In this document: piece after piece, positions 1 through 6,301 of the stretch | Position numbering within the stretch: the stretch's first letter is position 1 | Layout of the letters: every line of letters begins with the position of its first letter | DNA from: Blastocatellia bacterium | Lineage (GTDB): Bacteria > Acidobacteriota > Blastocatellia > UBA7656 | DNA length: 22,789 nt | Assembly: GCA_022615215.1 (NCBI GenBank) | Contig: JAKEHD010000135.1 | Span: forward strand, 1 to 22,789 | Direction of reading: 5' to 3' | Made by a program: the position numbers and the translations under genes | Notes under the pieces: model-generated | Seen by the model: the letters and a program-made list of their open reading frames with translations, nothing else | Database searches by the model: none | What the model was told of the DNA's origin: nothing

Positions 1-562
1 CGGGCCGCCGCACTCCAAATAAAATCGCCCGGCGGTGAGCTTGATGAAAAGTTTCAATCCATGCCGCGCAGAGTATATAAGGACTGAGCCGCCGTTTGGG
101 GATTTGCTGCCAGAGCAGTTGCTTCAGGAGCAATAAAGGTTCAGCAGCATTCAATAGTTGTTTGACCTGCTCGGTCGATAGTACGAGGCATCGCTCACCT
201 GGAAAAACCTTTTTTGCCTCGTCATAAGCAAGATCAGACAGTGTCACTACAAAGGGCAAGCGGCCCGGCGATGAAACTTTCTTCCAGAATTCTTGGGCCT
301 CATAAGCGACGTTCGAACCGCCTGCGAGCATGAGGCAATGGACCGCATTCATGCCGCGCAAGCGTATATTGCTCAGGTCGGTTACGAAGTGGAGTGTATT
401 CTCATCGATATCTCTGATCTCGGAGGTCGTTTTGAACCTGGCATCCCAACTATGTACAAATCCCTGTATAGGACCACTGGTTAAACGATGCCATCCTTCA
501 GACAGTTTACCGATTAAGACGCTTGAAGGAGCATCCTTTATGGGCACATTTTTGTAGCTCAT
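1..562 (-). CDS. Unrecognised protein, N-terminal 187 residues, cut by left edge
   Basis: An open frame on the minus strand runs from an ATG at 562 to the left edge with no stop. It is preceded by a good ribosome site (GAGGTG, 5 nt before the ATG) and lies 40 nt after the preceding gene, so it looks like the third gene of the sigma-factor operon. The visible part starts MSYKNVPIKDAPSS. It looks soluble: a mixed, beta-rich first 100 residues, then a helical, Leu-rich stretch (residues about 135-155) and a basic segment (QQIPKRR). There is no signal peptide or membrane segment and no motif I can name. The C-terminal, probably larger, part is missing. The context suggests a regulated module, but the function is unknown. 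I am fairly sure it is a real gene because of the ribosome site, operon spacing and 560 nt of open frame. Confidence 0.7.
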   Translation of the reverse strand, partial: MSYKNVPIKDAPSSVLIGKLSEGWHRLTSGPIQGFVHSWDARFKTTSEIRDIDENTLHFVTDLSNIRLRGMNAVHCLMLAGGSNVAYEAQEFWKKVSSPGRLPFVVTLSDLAYDEAKKVFPGERCLVLSTEQVKQLLNAAEPLLLLKQLLWQQIPKRRLSPYILCAAWIETFHQAHRRAILFGVRRP

Positions 563-602
563 GAAAGCACCTCAAAAAGGTCTTTCAGGCAGTAGAGATC
601 TC

Positions 603-1205
603 CTACATATCATATACAGAGTGAGCCTCGGACTCGATTTGTCGAATCTCTCTAAGTTCACTCAGTTCATATTCCGACTCAAGCTGCCTGAGCACGACCT
701 CACACTCCTCCATCTGGTTATGCCGGAGTTCGGTAGAGCGATGGCGTGCAACTAATAATGATATTGGGGCAGAGTCAAGCCGGGCGGCAAAGCCTATGCG
801 CAGGTGTATCAGGGTCTCCCGCAGGCTGATTCCGATCTTTTGCGCAAACCGCGCAAATGCTTTTGCAGAATTAGCATCAGGATGGGAAAGAACTTCAATT
901 CCCATCCAGGCAAGGATTGGAGTCAACGATATGTTGGCAACCTTCACAAGCCCCTGGATGTAGTCCGCCAGTGATAGCGGCACGAAACCTATACGCTGCC
1001 GTTCCTTGCGCAATTTCGCAATACTCAAAGCAACCTCCGCCGCTTCGTGACATCTTTGACGGAAAACATCGGAGACCTGCTCCGGCTCTCTCTCAAGGTC
1101 GAGGAAAAAAACTGACTCCTGAGACATGCGCAATACGTCGTCCAGCCATTCGGGAAGCTGATCCGATATATCATGTGTATCTGGTTTTTGATTTTGCCTA
1201 TTCAT
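603..1205 (-). CDS. Unrecognised soluble helical protein downstream of a sigma factor
   Basis: 200 residues, second gene after the sigma factor (49-nt gap). I chose the ATG at 1205 because AAGGAA sits 5 nt upstream; an in-frame ATG at 1223 would add six residues but has no ribosome site. The protein has no signal peptide. It is predicted mostly helical, with a hydrophobic central part (about residues 75-105, containing PLSLADYIQGLVK and ISLTPILAWMGIE) and a charged, Glu-rich C-terminus (about 165-195) that could form a coiled coil. It has only two cysteines, so it is not a zinc-finger anti-sigma factor of the usual ZAS type. Position alone makes a sigma regulator or partner possible, but no family was recognised. 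Confidence 0.7.
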   Translation of the reverse strand: MNRQNQKPDTHDISDQLPEWLDDVLRMSQESVFFLDLEREPEQVSDVFRQRCHEAAEVALSIAKLRKERQRIGFVPLSLADYIQGLVKVANISLTPILAWMGIEVLSHPDANSAKAFARFAQKIGISLRETLIHLRIGFAARLDSAPISLLVARHRSTELRHNQMEECEVVLRQLESEYELSELREIRQIESEAHSVYDM

Positions 1206-1254
1206 GTTTTTCCTTCGATTCAAACTCTTTTTGGCGCTCTGGAATTTTAGAGAT

Positions 1255-1899
1255 TCATGGGTCTTTTTCCGGCTTCCCCCCTGCCGCCTTTGCCGCGCGT
1301 TCTGATCGCTCCAGGATTTTAGCGATTCGAGGGTCTTTCTCGAGGATGGATTTCAATCGCTTCTTGGCGCGAAAATGATCGACCCTCGATGCCCCAGCGC
1401 TTTTGCCGAGTTGCTCACCGATTTCAGTATAAGAGTTCTCAACTCCCATGTCCCGAAGTCGGATGATGTTCTGATCAGATTGCGAAAGCTGTCCCAGAGC
1501 ATCCCTGACAGCAAGTATGACTTCCATATTCGGTTCCGGCCCATCATCGTGAATAGTTTCTACTGCTACATCATCAAGGAGGGACAGCGGTTTTTTATTT
1601 TTTTTCCGCTTTTTATTTTTTTTCCGCCAATCCGATAAAGCACGGCGCGCAATAGTAAAAACCCAGGCTTCAAACCCTCCATCATACCTGTGCTCATACT
1701 TTTCCACTTTGAGCGCGATGTCTGTGACGCAAGATATTGCCAAGTCTTCAGCGTCCGAGACGGAAAGCCCTTTCGACATAAAAAAGGCCCTGAACTTAGA
1801 TCCGAATAGATATGCAAACTCGCTATAAGCCTCTTCGTCCGGCGCGACCATGCGCGTGGCCAAGTCTTCTATACTTATATTGGACTTGACCGCGCGCAA
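1255..1899 (-). CDS. ECF-type RNA polymerase sigma factor
   Basis: 214 residues, normal for the sigma-70/ECF family. Sigma region 2 spans about residues 22-95 (DAEDLAISCVTDIALKVEKY, then FEAWVFTIARRALSDWRKK), and region 4 about 130-190, with a helix-turn-helix (SYTEIGEQLGKSAGASRVDHF). Such factors direct RNA polymerase core to a small set of promoters. The start is TTG at 1899, supported by GGGGGAG 7 nt upstream. The linker between regions 2 and 4 is unusual: a Lys-rich tract (KKNKKRKKNKK) encoded by a perfect tandem duplication with two A8 runs. A charged tail of about 25 residues follows region 4. No classical anti-sigma gene follows; instead two unrecognised genes are closely spaced downstream. 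The family call is firm; target promoters are not known. Confidence 0.9.
   Translation of the reverse strand: MRAVKSNISIEDLATRMVAPDEEAYSEFAYLFGSKFRAFFMSKGLSVSDAEDLAISCVTDIALKVEKYEHRYDGGFEAWVFTIARRALSDWRKKNKKRKKNKKPLSLLDDVAVETIHDDGPEPNMEVILAVRDALGQLSQSDQNIIRLRDMGVENSYTEIGEQLGKSAGASRVDHFRAKKRLKSILEKDPRIAKILERSERAAKAAGGKPEKDP
1592..1627. repeat. Perfect 18-bp tandem duplication with two T8/A8 runs inside the sigma gene
   Basis: The unit (T5-A-T8-CCGC on the plus strand) occurs twice without mismatch at 1592-1609 and 1610-1627. On the coding strand this gives two A8 runs and duplicates six residues in the Lys/Asn linker between sigma regions 2 and 4. A change in copy number stays in frame; slippage inside an A8 run would not. 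Confidence 0.9.
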
Positions 1900-2062
1900 T
1901 TATGATCTCCCCCTTTCCTGAAAGATTGCCCATTCGGCTTTTTAGCCAGTAATTCAATATTCCATAAAAACTGTCTAAAAGCCACAACGGAGCGAGATTC
2001 GCTAATCTGAGATCGTGAGTGTTGCGTCATCTCGACTCAATTATTCAATTCGGCTGAGAGTC

Positions 2063-2110
2063 CTGAAAGGGCGGAAGAACTATTTTTTTCGTGTCTATTC
2101 GCCCTTTCAG
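2063..2110. repeat. Inverted repeat with 11-bp perfect arms upstream of the sigma gene
   Basis: CTGAAAGGGCG at 2063-2073 pairs perfectly with CGCCCTTTCAG at 2100-2110; one G-T and one A-T pair extend it to 13. The loop contains a T7 run (2082-2088). No T-run follows the outer arm on either strand, so it is not a standard terminator. It may be an RNA hairpin or a binding site. Confidence 0.75.
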
Positions 2111-2258
2111 AACTGATGTTATTGGTTGACCTAAATCCGGCGCGTTGCCCCAGGATATTGGATTGTGACCTTGCAAGGCTTGGTGCTGACTTTTCAGTCC
2201 TGGTAAGGACCAAAAGGCGGATCATACGGACGATGGTTCAAAGCTATAACCTCCCTTC

Positions 2259-2273
2259 CTTCAAAATTTGAAG
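2259..2273. promoter_or_regulatory. 15-bp palindrome, operator-like
   Basis: CTTCAAAATTTGAAG is a perfect palindrome with 7-bp arms around one central base. It lies 186 nt upstream of the small gene at 2445 and 360 nt upstream of the sigma start. Such symmetry suits a dimeric regulator, but this is inference from symmetry only. Confidence 0.4.
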
Positions 2274-2444
2274 ATTTGTTTCTTCACTAAGTATAACGTC
2301 CGGGCGTTACATAGGTCCGGTTGGGTAAGGACGATATAAGGTTCGCTTTGAGAATCAAACGCGCTTGCTTTAAGGGTTTATCTGGACAATCCGGCCGAAA
2401 TGGAAATAATATCAAGGCATAACCGAAAGGTTTGTCAGGGAATT

Positions 2445-2756
2445 ATGAGCGTATCAAAGAGCCACAGCATCAAGGCCGCGCCCAACCAGAGCCTCGTTCG
2501 CGGGGAAGTGGTCGCAATACGGCCTGAGCCGGACGGTTATGGCCTGACGATCGATCTGGCCATAATGGAATCGGAAAACGTGGATGACTTGCCTAACTTC
2601 ACCCGTGATGCTATCGGTCAAACCTTGTCCTGTTTCCTGTCTGACAGTGACGTAACGCTGCGCCCCGGCGACCGAATCGAAGCCAAAGTGACTTACCGGG
2701 GCGGGCCGGGCGGTGGGCGATATAACTTGCTGCCCGACGATATTAAGAAGCTTTAG
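2445..2756 (+). CDS. Small unrecognised beta-rich protein
   Basis: 103 residues from the ATG at 2445, which has AGGGA 4 nt upstream; an in-frame ATG at 2400 lacks a ribosome site. The sequence alternates hydrophobic and polar residues (SLVRGEVVAIRPEPDGYGL, GDRIEAKVTYRGGPGGG), suggesting a small beta-barrel, possibly OB-like, with a Gly-rich loop near the end (about residues 85-93). No signal peptide or membrane segment. It converges with the M6 peptidase gene, the two stops being 18 nt apart, with no obvious terminator between them. Function unknown. Confidence 0.65.
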   Translation: MSVSKSHSIKAAPNQSLVRGEVVAIRPEPDGYGLTIDLAIMESENVDDLPNFTRDAIGQTLSCFLSDSDVTLRPGDRIEAKVTYRGGPGGGRYNLLPDDIKKL

Positions 2757-2774
2757 CCCCGGTCTCGCGCTCCG

Positions 2775-4160
2775 TCAAACCTTAACGTCGCCTTTGATTT
2801 TGCCATCTCTCAACTGTCTGATGCGCCGCACCTCTACGTTTGTCGGGTCTCCGAAGTAGTCCCGCGAGTTCGGCTTGCTTGCGTCGTCAAATAATGTGCT
2901 GCCCGTATCGCCGGGATAGGGATCAGAGTCGTCACCTTCGTTTTGACCTCGTTCGAGGTCGCGCTTGCCGTCGGCCTGTTCGAGTCCCACCCTGTAGTGG
3001 CGCGGGTCGTCATTGTCGGATTGCCCATCATCGATGTGCCAGATGAGTAATCCAGTACCCGGCAAATCTTCATCAAAGCCTTGAGCCTGACGATTCTCAA
3101 GCAGGAAATACTCCTGTCCCGATTTGCCGTCCGTCCAAAGTCGATAACTGATCGCACTATCTTCGATTGCCATTAACTCAATGGTATTTGTATCAGTGAT
3201 GTTCTTGGGTTTCAGCCAGCCAAGATGGGCTTTGGACCAGGCGCAGAGGTGTGTTGGCCGCCGGCCGCCTCCGCCCCAACTTCCGCTGGCCATCAAACAC
3301 CACATCCCGGCCCCTGCCGAGCGGTTCGTTGTGTCGTAAAGATCGGGTAAGCCTAGCACATGACCAAACTCATGAGCAAAGACACCCATCACCCCGTTTT
3401 CCGGCTCTATTGAGTATGCGTATGCTTTCACTCCACCCAGGGTGAGCGGTTCCTTTAGATGCCATTTGTGCGACCAGATCATCTGACGGCGCGTATCCGC
3501 GTCCTCTATTACTTCAGCGCCGCTGCCTGCATGGACGATGAACAGGCCATCGAGAAATCCGTCCCCGTCTTGATCGAATTCACGAAAGTCTACGAGTCTG
3601 GCTGCGGCCTTCAGGGCGTCTTCGGTCAACCCCTGGCTGTTTTCCGGATACTTGGCGCTCATACCGCTTTCGCCATTGACATAGTAAGAATACGGTTTCG
3701 GCATCCTCAGCCAACTCGTGACGTGACCCGTCACATCCAGCTTGCCATAAGAGACCTCGCTATAGTAATCACGCATGCTTCCGGTCGGGTAGGTTCCAAG
3801 AGAAAAGAGCAGGTCAGAAAATTCTTGAGGGTCACGTTGGCCCTGATTGTCAGGGAAGTCCGCAAGGATGACGAGCGCCTGTATTCGTCCGGTCGTTTTG
3901 CGCGCTTGCGTGCGAACACTGGGCCGCCCCGCTGCTATCCGCCTTAAACCTTCAGGCATGAACTCTTCGGGATAAAATACCCCATCGTTGAGACCGACTC
4001 GCTGACGAGGCCTCTCAACCGCCATATGCGCAGCTACCGAGCGAAACCGCATATCGCTTGCCGTCCAACGATTCGCTTGTATTTCGCGCCGAATCGATTT
4101 CAACACTCTGGGTGACGGCGCAACTCGACAGAGTCCCTTTGGGTGATCGTTATTGTGCAT
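2775..4160 (-). CDS. M6 family zinc metallopeptidase (immune inhibitor A-like)
   Basis: 461 residues. The zinc site is clear: HEFGHVLGLPDLYD at 263-276, giving two His ligands, the catalytic Glu264 and the extended M6 consensus, followed by a Met-turn-like CLMASGSW (288-295). Upstream blocks typical of M6 proteins are present: ALVILADFPD (95-104), SMRDYYSEVSYG (128-139), and a calcium-site-like DQDGDGFLDG (196-205). The family cleaves proteins and is usually exported. Here the N-terminus (MHNNDHPKGLCRVAPSPRVL) has no signal peptide, and no C-terminal sorting domain is seen. The start is secure: AAGGAG lies 8 nt before the ATG. It is transcribed alone, divergent from the DsbD-like gene. Peptidase activity is very likely; the substrate and cell location are unknown. 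Confidence 0.92.
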   Translation of the reverse strand: MHNNDHPKGLCRVAPSPRVLKSIRREIQANRWTASDMRFRSVAAHMAVERPRQRVGLNDGVFYPEEFMPEGLRRIAAGRPSVRTQARKTTGRIQALVILADFPDNQGQRDPQEFSDLLFSLGTYPTGSMRDYYSEVSYGKLDVTGHVTSWLRMPKPYSYYVNGESGMSAKYPENSQGLTEDALKAAARLVDFREFDQDGDGFLDGLFIVHAGSGAEVIEDADTRRQMIWSHKWHLKEPLTLGGVKAYAYSIEPENGVMGVFAHEFGHVLGLPDLYDTTNRSAGAGMWCLMASGSWGGGGRRPTHLCAWSKAHLGWLKPKNITDTNTIELMAIEDSAISYRLWTDGKSGQEYFLLENRQAQGFDEDLPGTGLLIWHIDDGQSDNDDPRHYRVGLEQADGKRDLERGQNEGDDSDPYPGDTGSTLFDDASKPNSRDYFGDPTNVEVRRIRQLRDGKIKGDVKV

Positions 4161-4477
4161 GAGTTGTTCTCCTTAGTTGTTTTAAACATTGCCAGGAAAA
4201 TGATGCTCCAGACTTCTCGACTTAAATCCAGTCCTATAATAAATGACGGAAAATTCGCCTTGGATAATTCAGGGCTATTTCGATTTTCTAAAAAAACTGT
4301 CAGGGATGATTTCAAGCCGCCATCTTGATTGTACCTCAAAGAGCCTTCGAGGGATGCAATTCATCCTTTATATCGTTTATCATATTCGAGGAGCGAAGCA
4401 AGCCGGTTCTTTTAAATAGTTGATGGTTCTGAGTGTCGTCCGAAGGCGGCGCTCCAAAAATTTTTCAGGGAGGTGAA
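4161..4477. other. Divergent intergenic region between M6 peptidase and DsbD-like genes
   Basis: 317 nt that must hold promoters for both flanking genes. It is AT-richer than the coding DNA around it, with several TATA-like stretches (for example TATTATAGG read on the minus strand near 4235-4245), but no pair of -35/-10 boxes with normal spacing was convincing. No gene was seen. Confidence 0.5.
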
Positions 4478-4957
4478 ATGAAACTACGCAAGCTATCATT
4501 ATTCGTGTTGATTGGTTGTTTGAGCGCACAGGCTCTCGCTCAATCTTCTGATAAGGTTGTGAAGGTGAAACCGGAGGAATCCGTCTATAAGGTCAAGAAA
4601 GGGGCGTCGGTCCCGATCAAAGTCGTGATCGATATAGATAAAGGCTATCACATCAATTCCAATCGCCCCCGCGAAGAATTCCTCATAGCGACCGCTTTGA
4701 CCATCGAGCGATTGCCGGGGCTTACCACCACGCGAGTCGTTTACCCTAAGGCAAAGCTACAGAAGTTCGAATTTTCAGAGACCCCGATGTCTGTCTATGA
4801 AGGAAAGGCAGTGTTGAGCTTCACCGCTCGCGCAGGAGCAAAGCTTGCCGCCGGCCGCCACACGCTCAAGGCCAAGCTGAGGGTACAGGCATGCAATGAT
4901 AAGGTCTGCTTGCGGCCTCAAAATGTCAACGTGGAAATACCTATCGAGGTGATGTGA
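4478..4957 (+). CDS. Secreted DsbD N-terminal-like (alpha domain) protein
   Basis: 159 residues. The ATG at 4478 follows an excellent ribosome site (AGGGAGGTGAA); an earlier in-frame start is not needed. A signal peptide covers residues 1-21 (KLRK, hydrophobic core, cleavage probably after ALA); an LIGC string at 11-14 looks like a lipobox, but its hydrophobic stretch is very short. The mature part matches the immunoglobulin-like domain found at the N-terminus of DsbD: GYHINSNRP (57-65) and the cysteine pair CNDKVCL (C139, C144) close to the end. In DsbD this domain passes electrons to periplasmic partners. Here it stands alone, with no transmembrane DsbD beta domain or thioredoxin domain nearby, so its electron donor must be encoded elsewhere if it is redox-active. 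The next gene follows after a repeat array. Confidence 0.82.
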   Translation: MKLRKLSLFVLIGCLSAQALAQSSDKVVKVKPEESVYKVKKGASVPIKVVIDIDKGYHINSNRPREEFLIATALTIERLPGLTTTRVVYPKAKLQKFEFSETPMSVYEGKAVLSFTARAGAKLAAGRHTLKAKLRVQACNDKVCLRPQNVNVEIPIEVM

Positions 4958-4961
4958 CTGC

Positions 4962-5069
4962 CAGCTATCAGCCATCAGCCGTCAGCCGTCAGCTATCAGC
5001 TATCAGCTATCAGCCGTCAGCTTTCAGACTGAAGACTGATGGCTGAAGACTGATGGCTGATGGCTGAAC
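4962..5069. repeat. Heptamer repeat array with orientation switch
   Basis: Nine 7-bp units of the type CAGCYRT (4962-5024), a short junction, then six units of the reverse-complement type RCTGAWG (5028-5069). The two halves can pair to form a long imperfect hairpin. The array fills the whole gap between two genes and includes the ATG of the next gene at 5060. Confidence 0.9.
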
Positions 5070-6301
5070 CCGATTACTGCGAGTCGGCTCTGCGCGGACT
5101 CTTCAAATATTGCCGGAGTCAATCCTGGGTCGGATATGATCCTTATGACGGATTGAACTCGCCATTGGCCCGGACTCTCCCTATAAATAACAGACTCGGC
5201 AGGATGGTTTTGACTCAACTCGTTAAGCGCAGCCCCGTGAACGTCCGCCCGCTTATAGGGATAAAGAAAGCCTTGAATCCCAAAACGGCGGCGCTCGCCC
5301 TGCGCGCCCTCGCGCTTCTTTCGGATCACTATGGAATCGCTCTGCCTTCGCAAATATCCTCGCAGGCGAACTACGAAGCGAACTCTTCTGATGATATACC
5401 GAGCGGCTTGCGAGCGGATTTCGATTACCTGGCCGCGTCGCTCCTTTCGCTTCGCAGCGAGGGATACCGGGAAGCTTGCTGGGGATACAACTTCGATTGG
5501 CAGTCGCGCGCTTTCTTTGCGCCGCGCGGAACACCGAACATGGTATGTACGGTCTTTGCCGCCGAGGCCTGCCTCGACTGGTTCGAGCGAACGGGAAGCC
5601 GTCAGGCGATTGAGACGGCCGAAAACAGTTGCCGCTTTATTCTCGACCGGCTCAACCGGACAGGCGACGCAGAGGGCCATTGCTTCAGCTATACGCCGAT
5701 CGACCGCTCGCGCGTTCATAACGTGAATATGCTTGCGGCTGAATTGCTCGCGCGCATGTTCACCGTGAATAAAAAACCTGAATATGAGGAAGCGGCCCGC
5801 TCGGCCGTCAGTTACACTCTTGCACGACAGCGCGAGGACGGAAGCTGGCCTTATGGAGAGAGCGCAAACCAGGGTTGGGTTGACGGATTTCATACGGGAT
5901 ATGTGATCGTATCGCTCAAGCGTGTGGTTCAATATCTCGGCGAGGACGGGTGGATGACGGAGCTTGAGCGCGGATTCGAGTTTTACCGGGAGAGATTCTT
6001 TCTTGCGGACTCAACGCCCAAATACTATCATGACAGGCTCTATCCCGTGGATGCGCACAGCGCAGCCCAGGCCATAATAACATTTGAAGAGATGAAGGAA
6101 TTGATGCCGGATGCGGAAAGGATGGCGGACAGAGCGGTGAGATGGGCCGCCCGCAATCTGCAAGACCGGGCCGGTTTTTTCTACTTTCAGCGCCATCGTT
6201 TCTACACGATCAAAATTCCCTATATGAGATGGGCGCAGGCTTGGATGCTCTATGCCTTGAGCATGCACTTTTCGAGAGGTCGAGTGAACGGCAATGTCTG
6301 A
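5060..6301 (+). CDS. Alpha/alpha-barrel-type protein of polysaccharide biosynthesis loci
   Basis: 413 residues, mostly helical. Conserved-looking blocks are GYDPYDGLNSP (25-35), WGYNFDWQSRAFF (about 141-153), QREDGSWPYG, and GWVDGFHTGYV, as in proteins with (alpha/alpha)6-type toroids (prenyltransferase/epimerase-like folds) that sit beside sugar transferase genes; relatives are sometimes annotated, wrongly, as delta-aminolevulinic acid dehydratase. No signal peptide. The enzymatic step is unknown. It overlaps the downstream sugar transferase gene by 8 nt, so the two are translationally coupled and probably act in one exopolysaccharide pathway. The start is odd: the ATG lies inside the heptamer array, a stop in frame lies only two codons upstream, and there is no ribosome site. 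The conserved N-terminal block fits this start, so little or no coding sequence can be missing. Confidence 0.82.
   Translation: MAEPDYCESALRGLFKYCRSQSWVGYDPYDGLNSPLARTLPINNRLGRMVLTQLVKRSPVNVRPLIGIKKALNPKTAALALRALALLSDHYGIALPSQISSQANYEANSSDDIPSGLRADFDYLAASLLSLRSEGYREACWGYNFDWQSRAFFAPRGTPNMVCTVFAAEACLDWFERTGSRQAIETAENSCRFILDRLNRTGDAEGHCFSYTPIDRSRVHNVNMLAAELLARMFTVNKKPEYEEAARSAVSYTLARQREDGSWPYGESANQGWVDGFHTGYVIVSLKRVVQYLGEDGWMTELERGFEFYRERFFLADSTPKYYHDRLYPVDAHSAAQAIITFEEMKELMPDAERMADRAVRWAARNLQDRAGFFYFQRHRFYTIKIPYMRWAQAWMLYALSMHFSRGRVNGNV

Larger units (their letters stand above)
1900..2444. other. Gene-free divergent region rich in inverted repeats
   Basis: 545 nt between the sigma gene (minus) and the small gene at 2445 (plus). 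Short open frames here have no ribosome site and no protein-like composition. It contains a 13-bp-arm inverted repeat (2063-2110), a 15-bp palindrome (2259-2273), and a smaller palindrome TAACG-N6-CGTTA at 2294-2309. No convincing sigma-70 promoter was found, which would fit promoters read by an alternative sigma factor. Confidence 0.6.

Noticed and set aside
293..557. Two short plus-strand frames near the left edge
   Set aside because: They are antisense to the longer minus-strand frame that has a good ribosome site and operon spacing.
917..1378. 153-codon plus-strand frame across the sigma operon
   Set aside because: It crosses two minus-strand genes with good ribosome sites and shows no protein-like features.
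4962..5069. Heptamer array as a CRISPR array
   Set aside because: Units are 7 bp, contiguous, and without spacers; there are no cas genes.
5024..5932. 302-codon open frame on the minus strand opposite the polysaccharide gene
   Set aside because: It lies antisense to a well-supported gene, ends in the heptamer array (giving repeated SHQ/SV residues), and has no protein-like domain or ribosome site.
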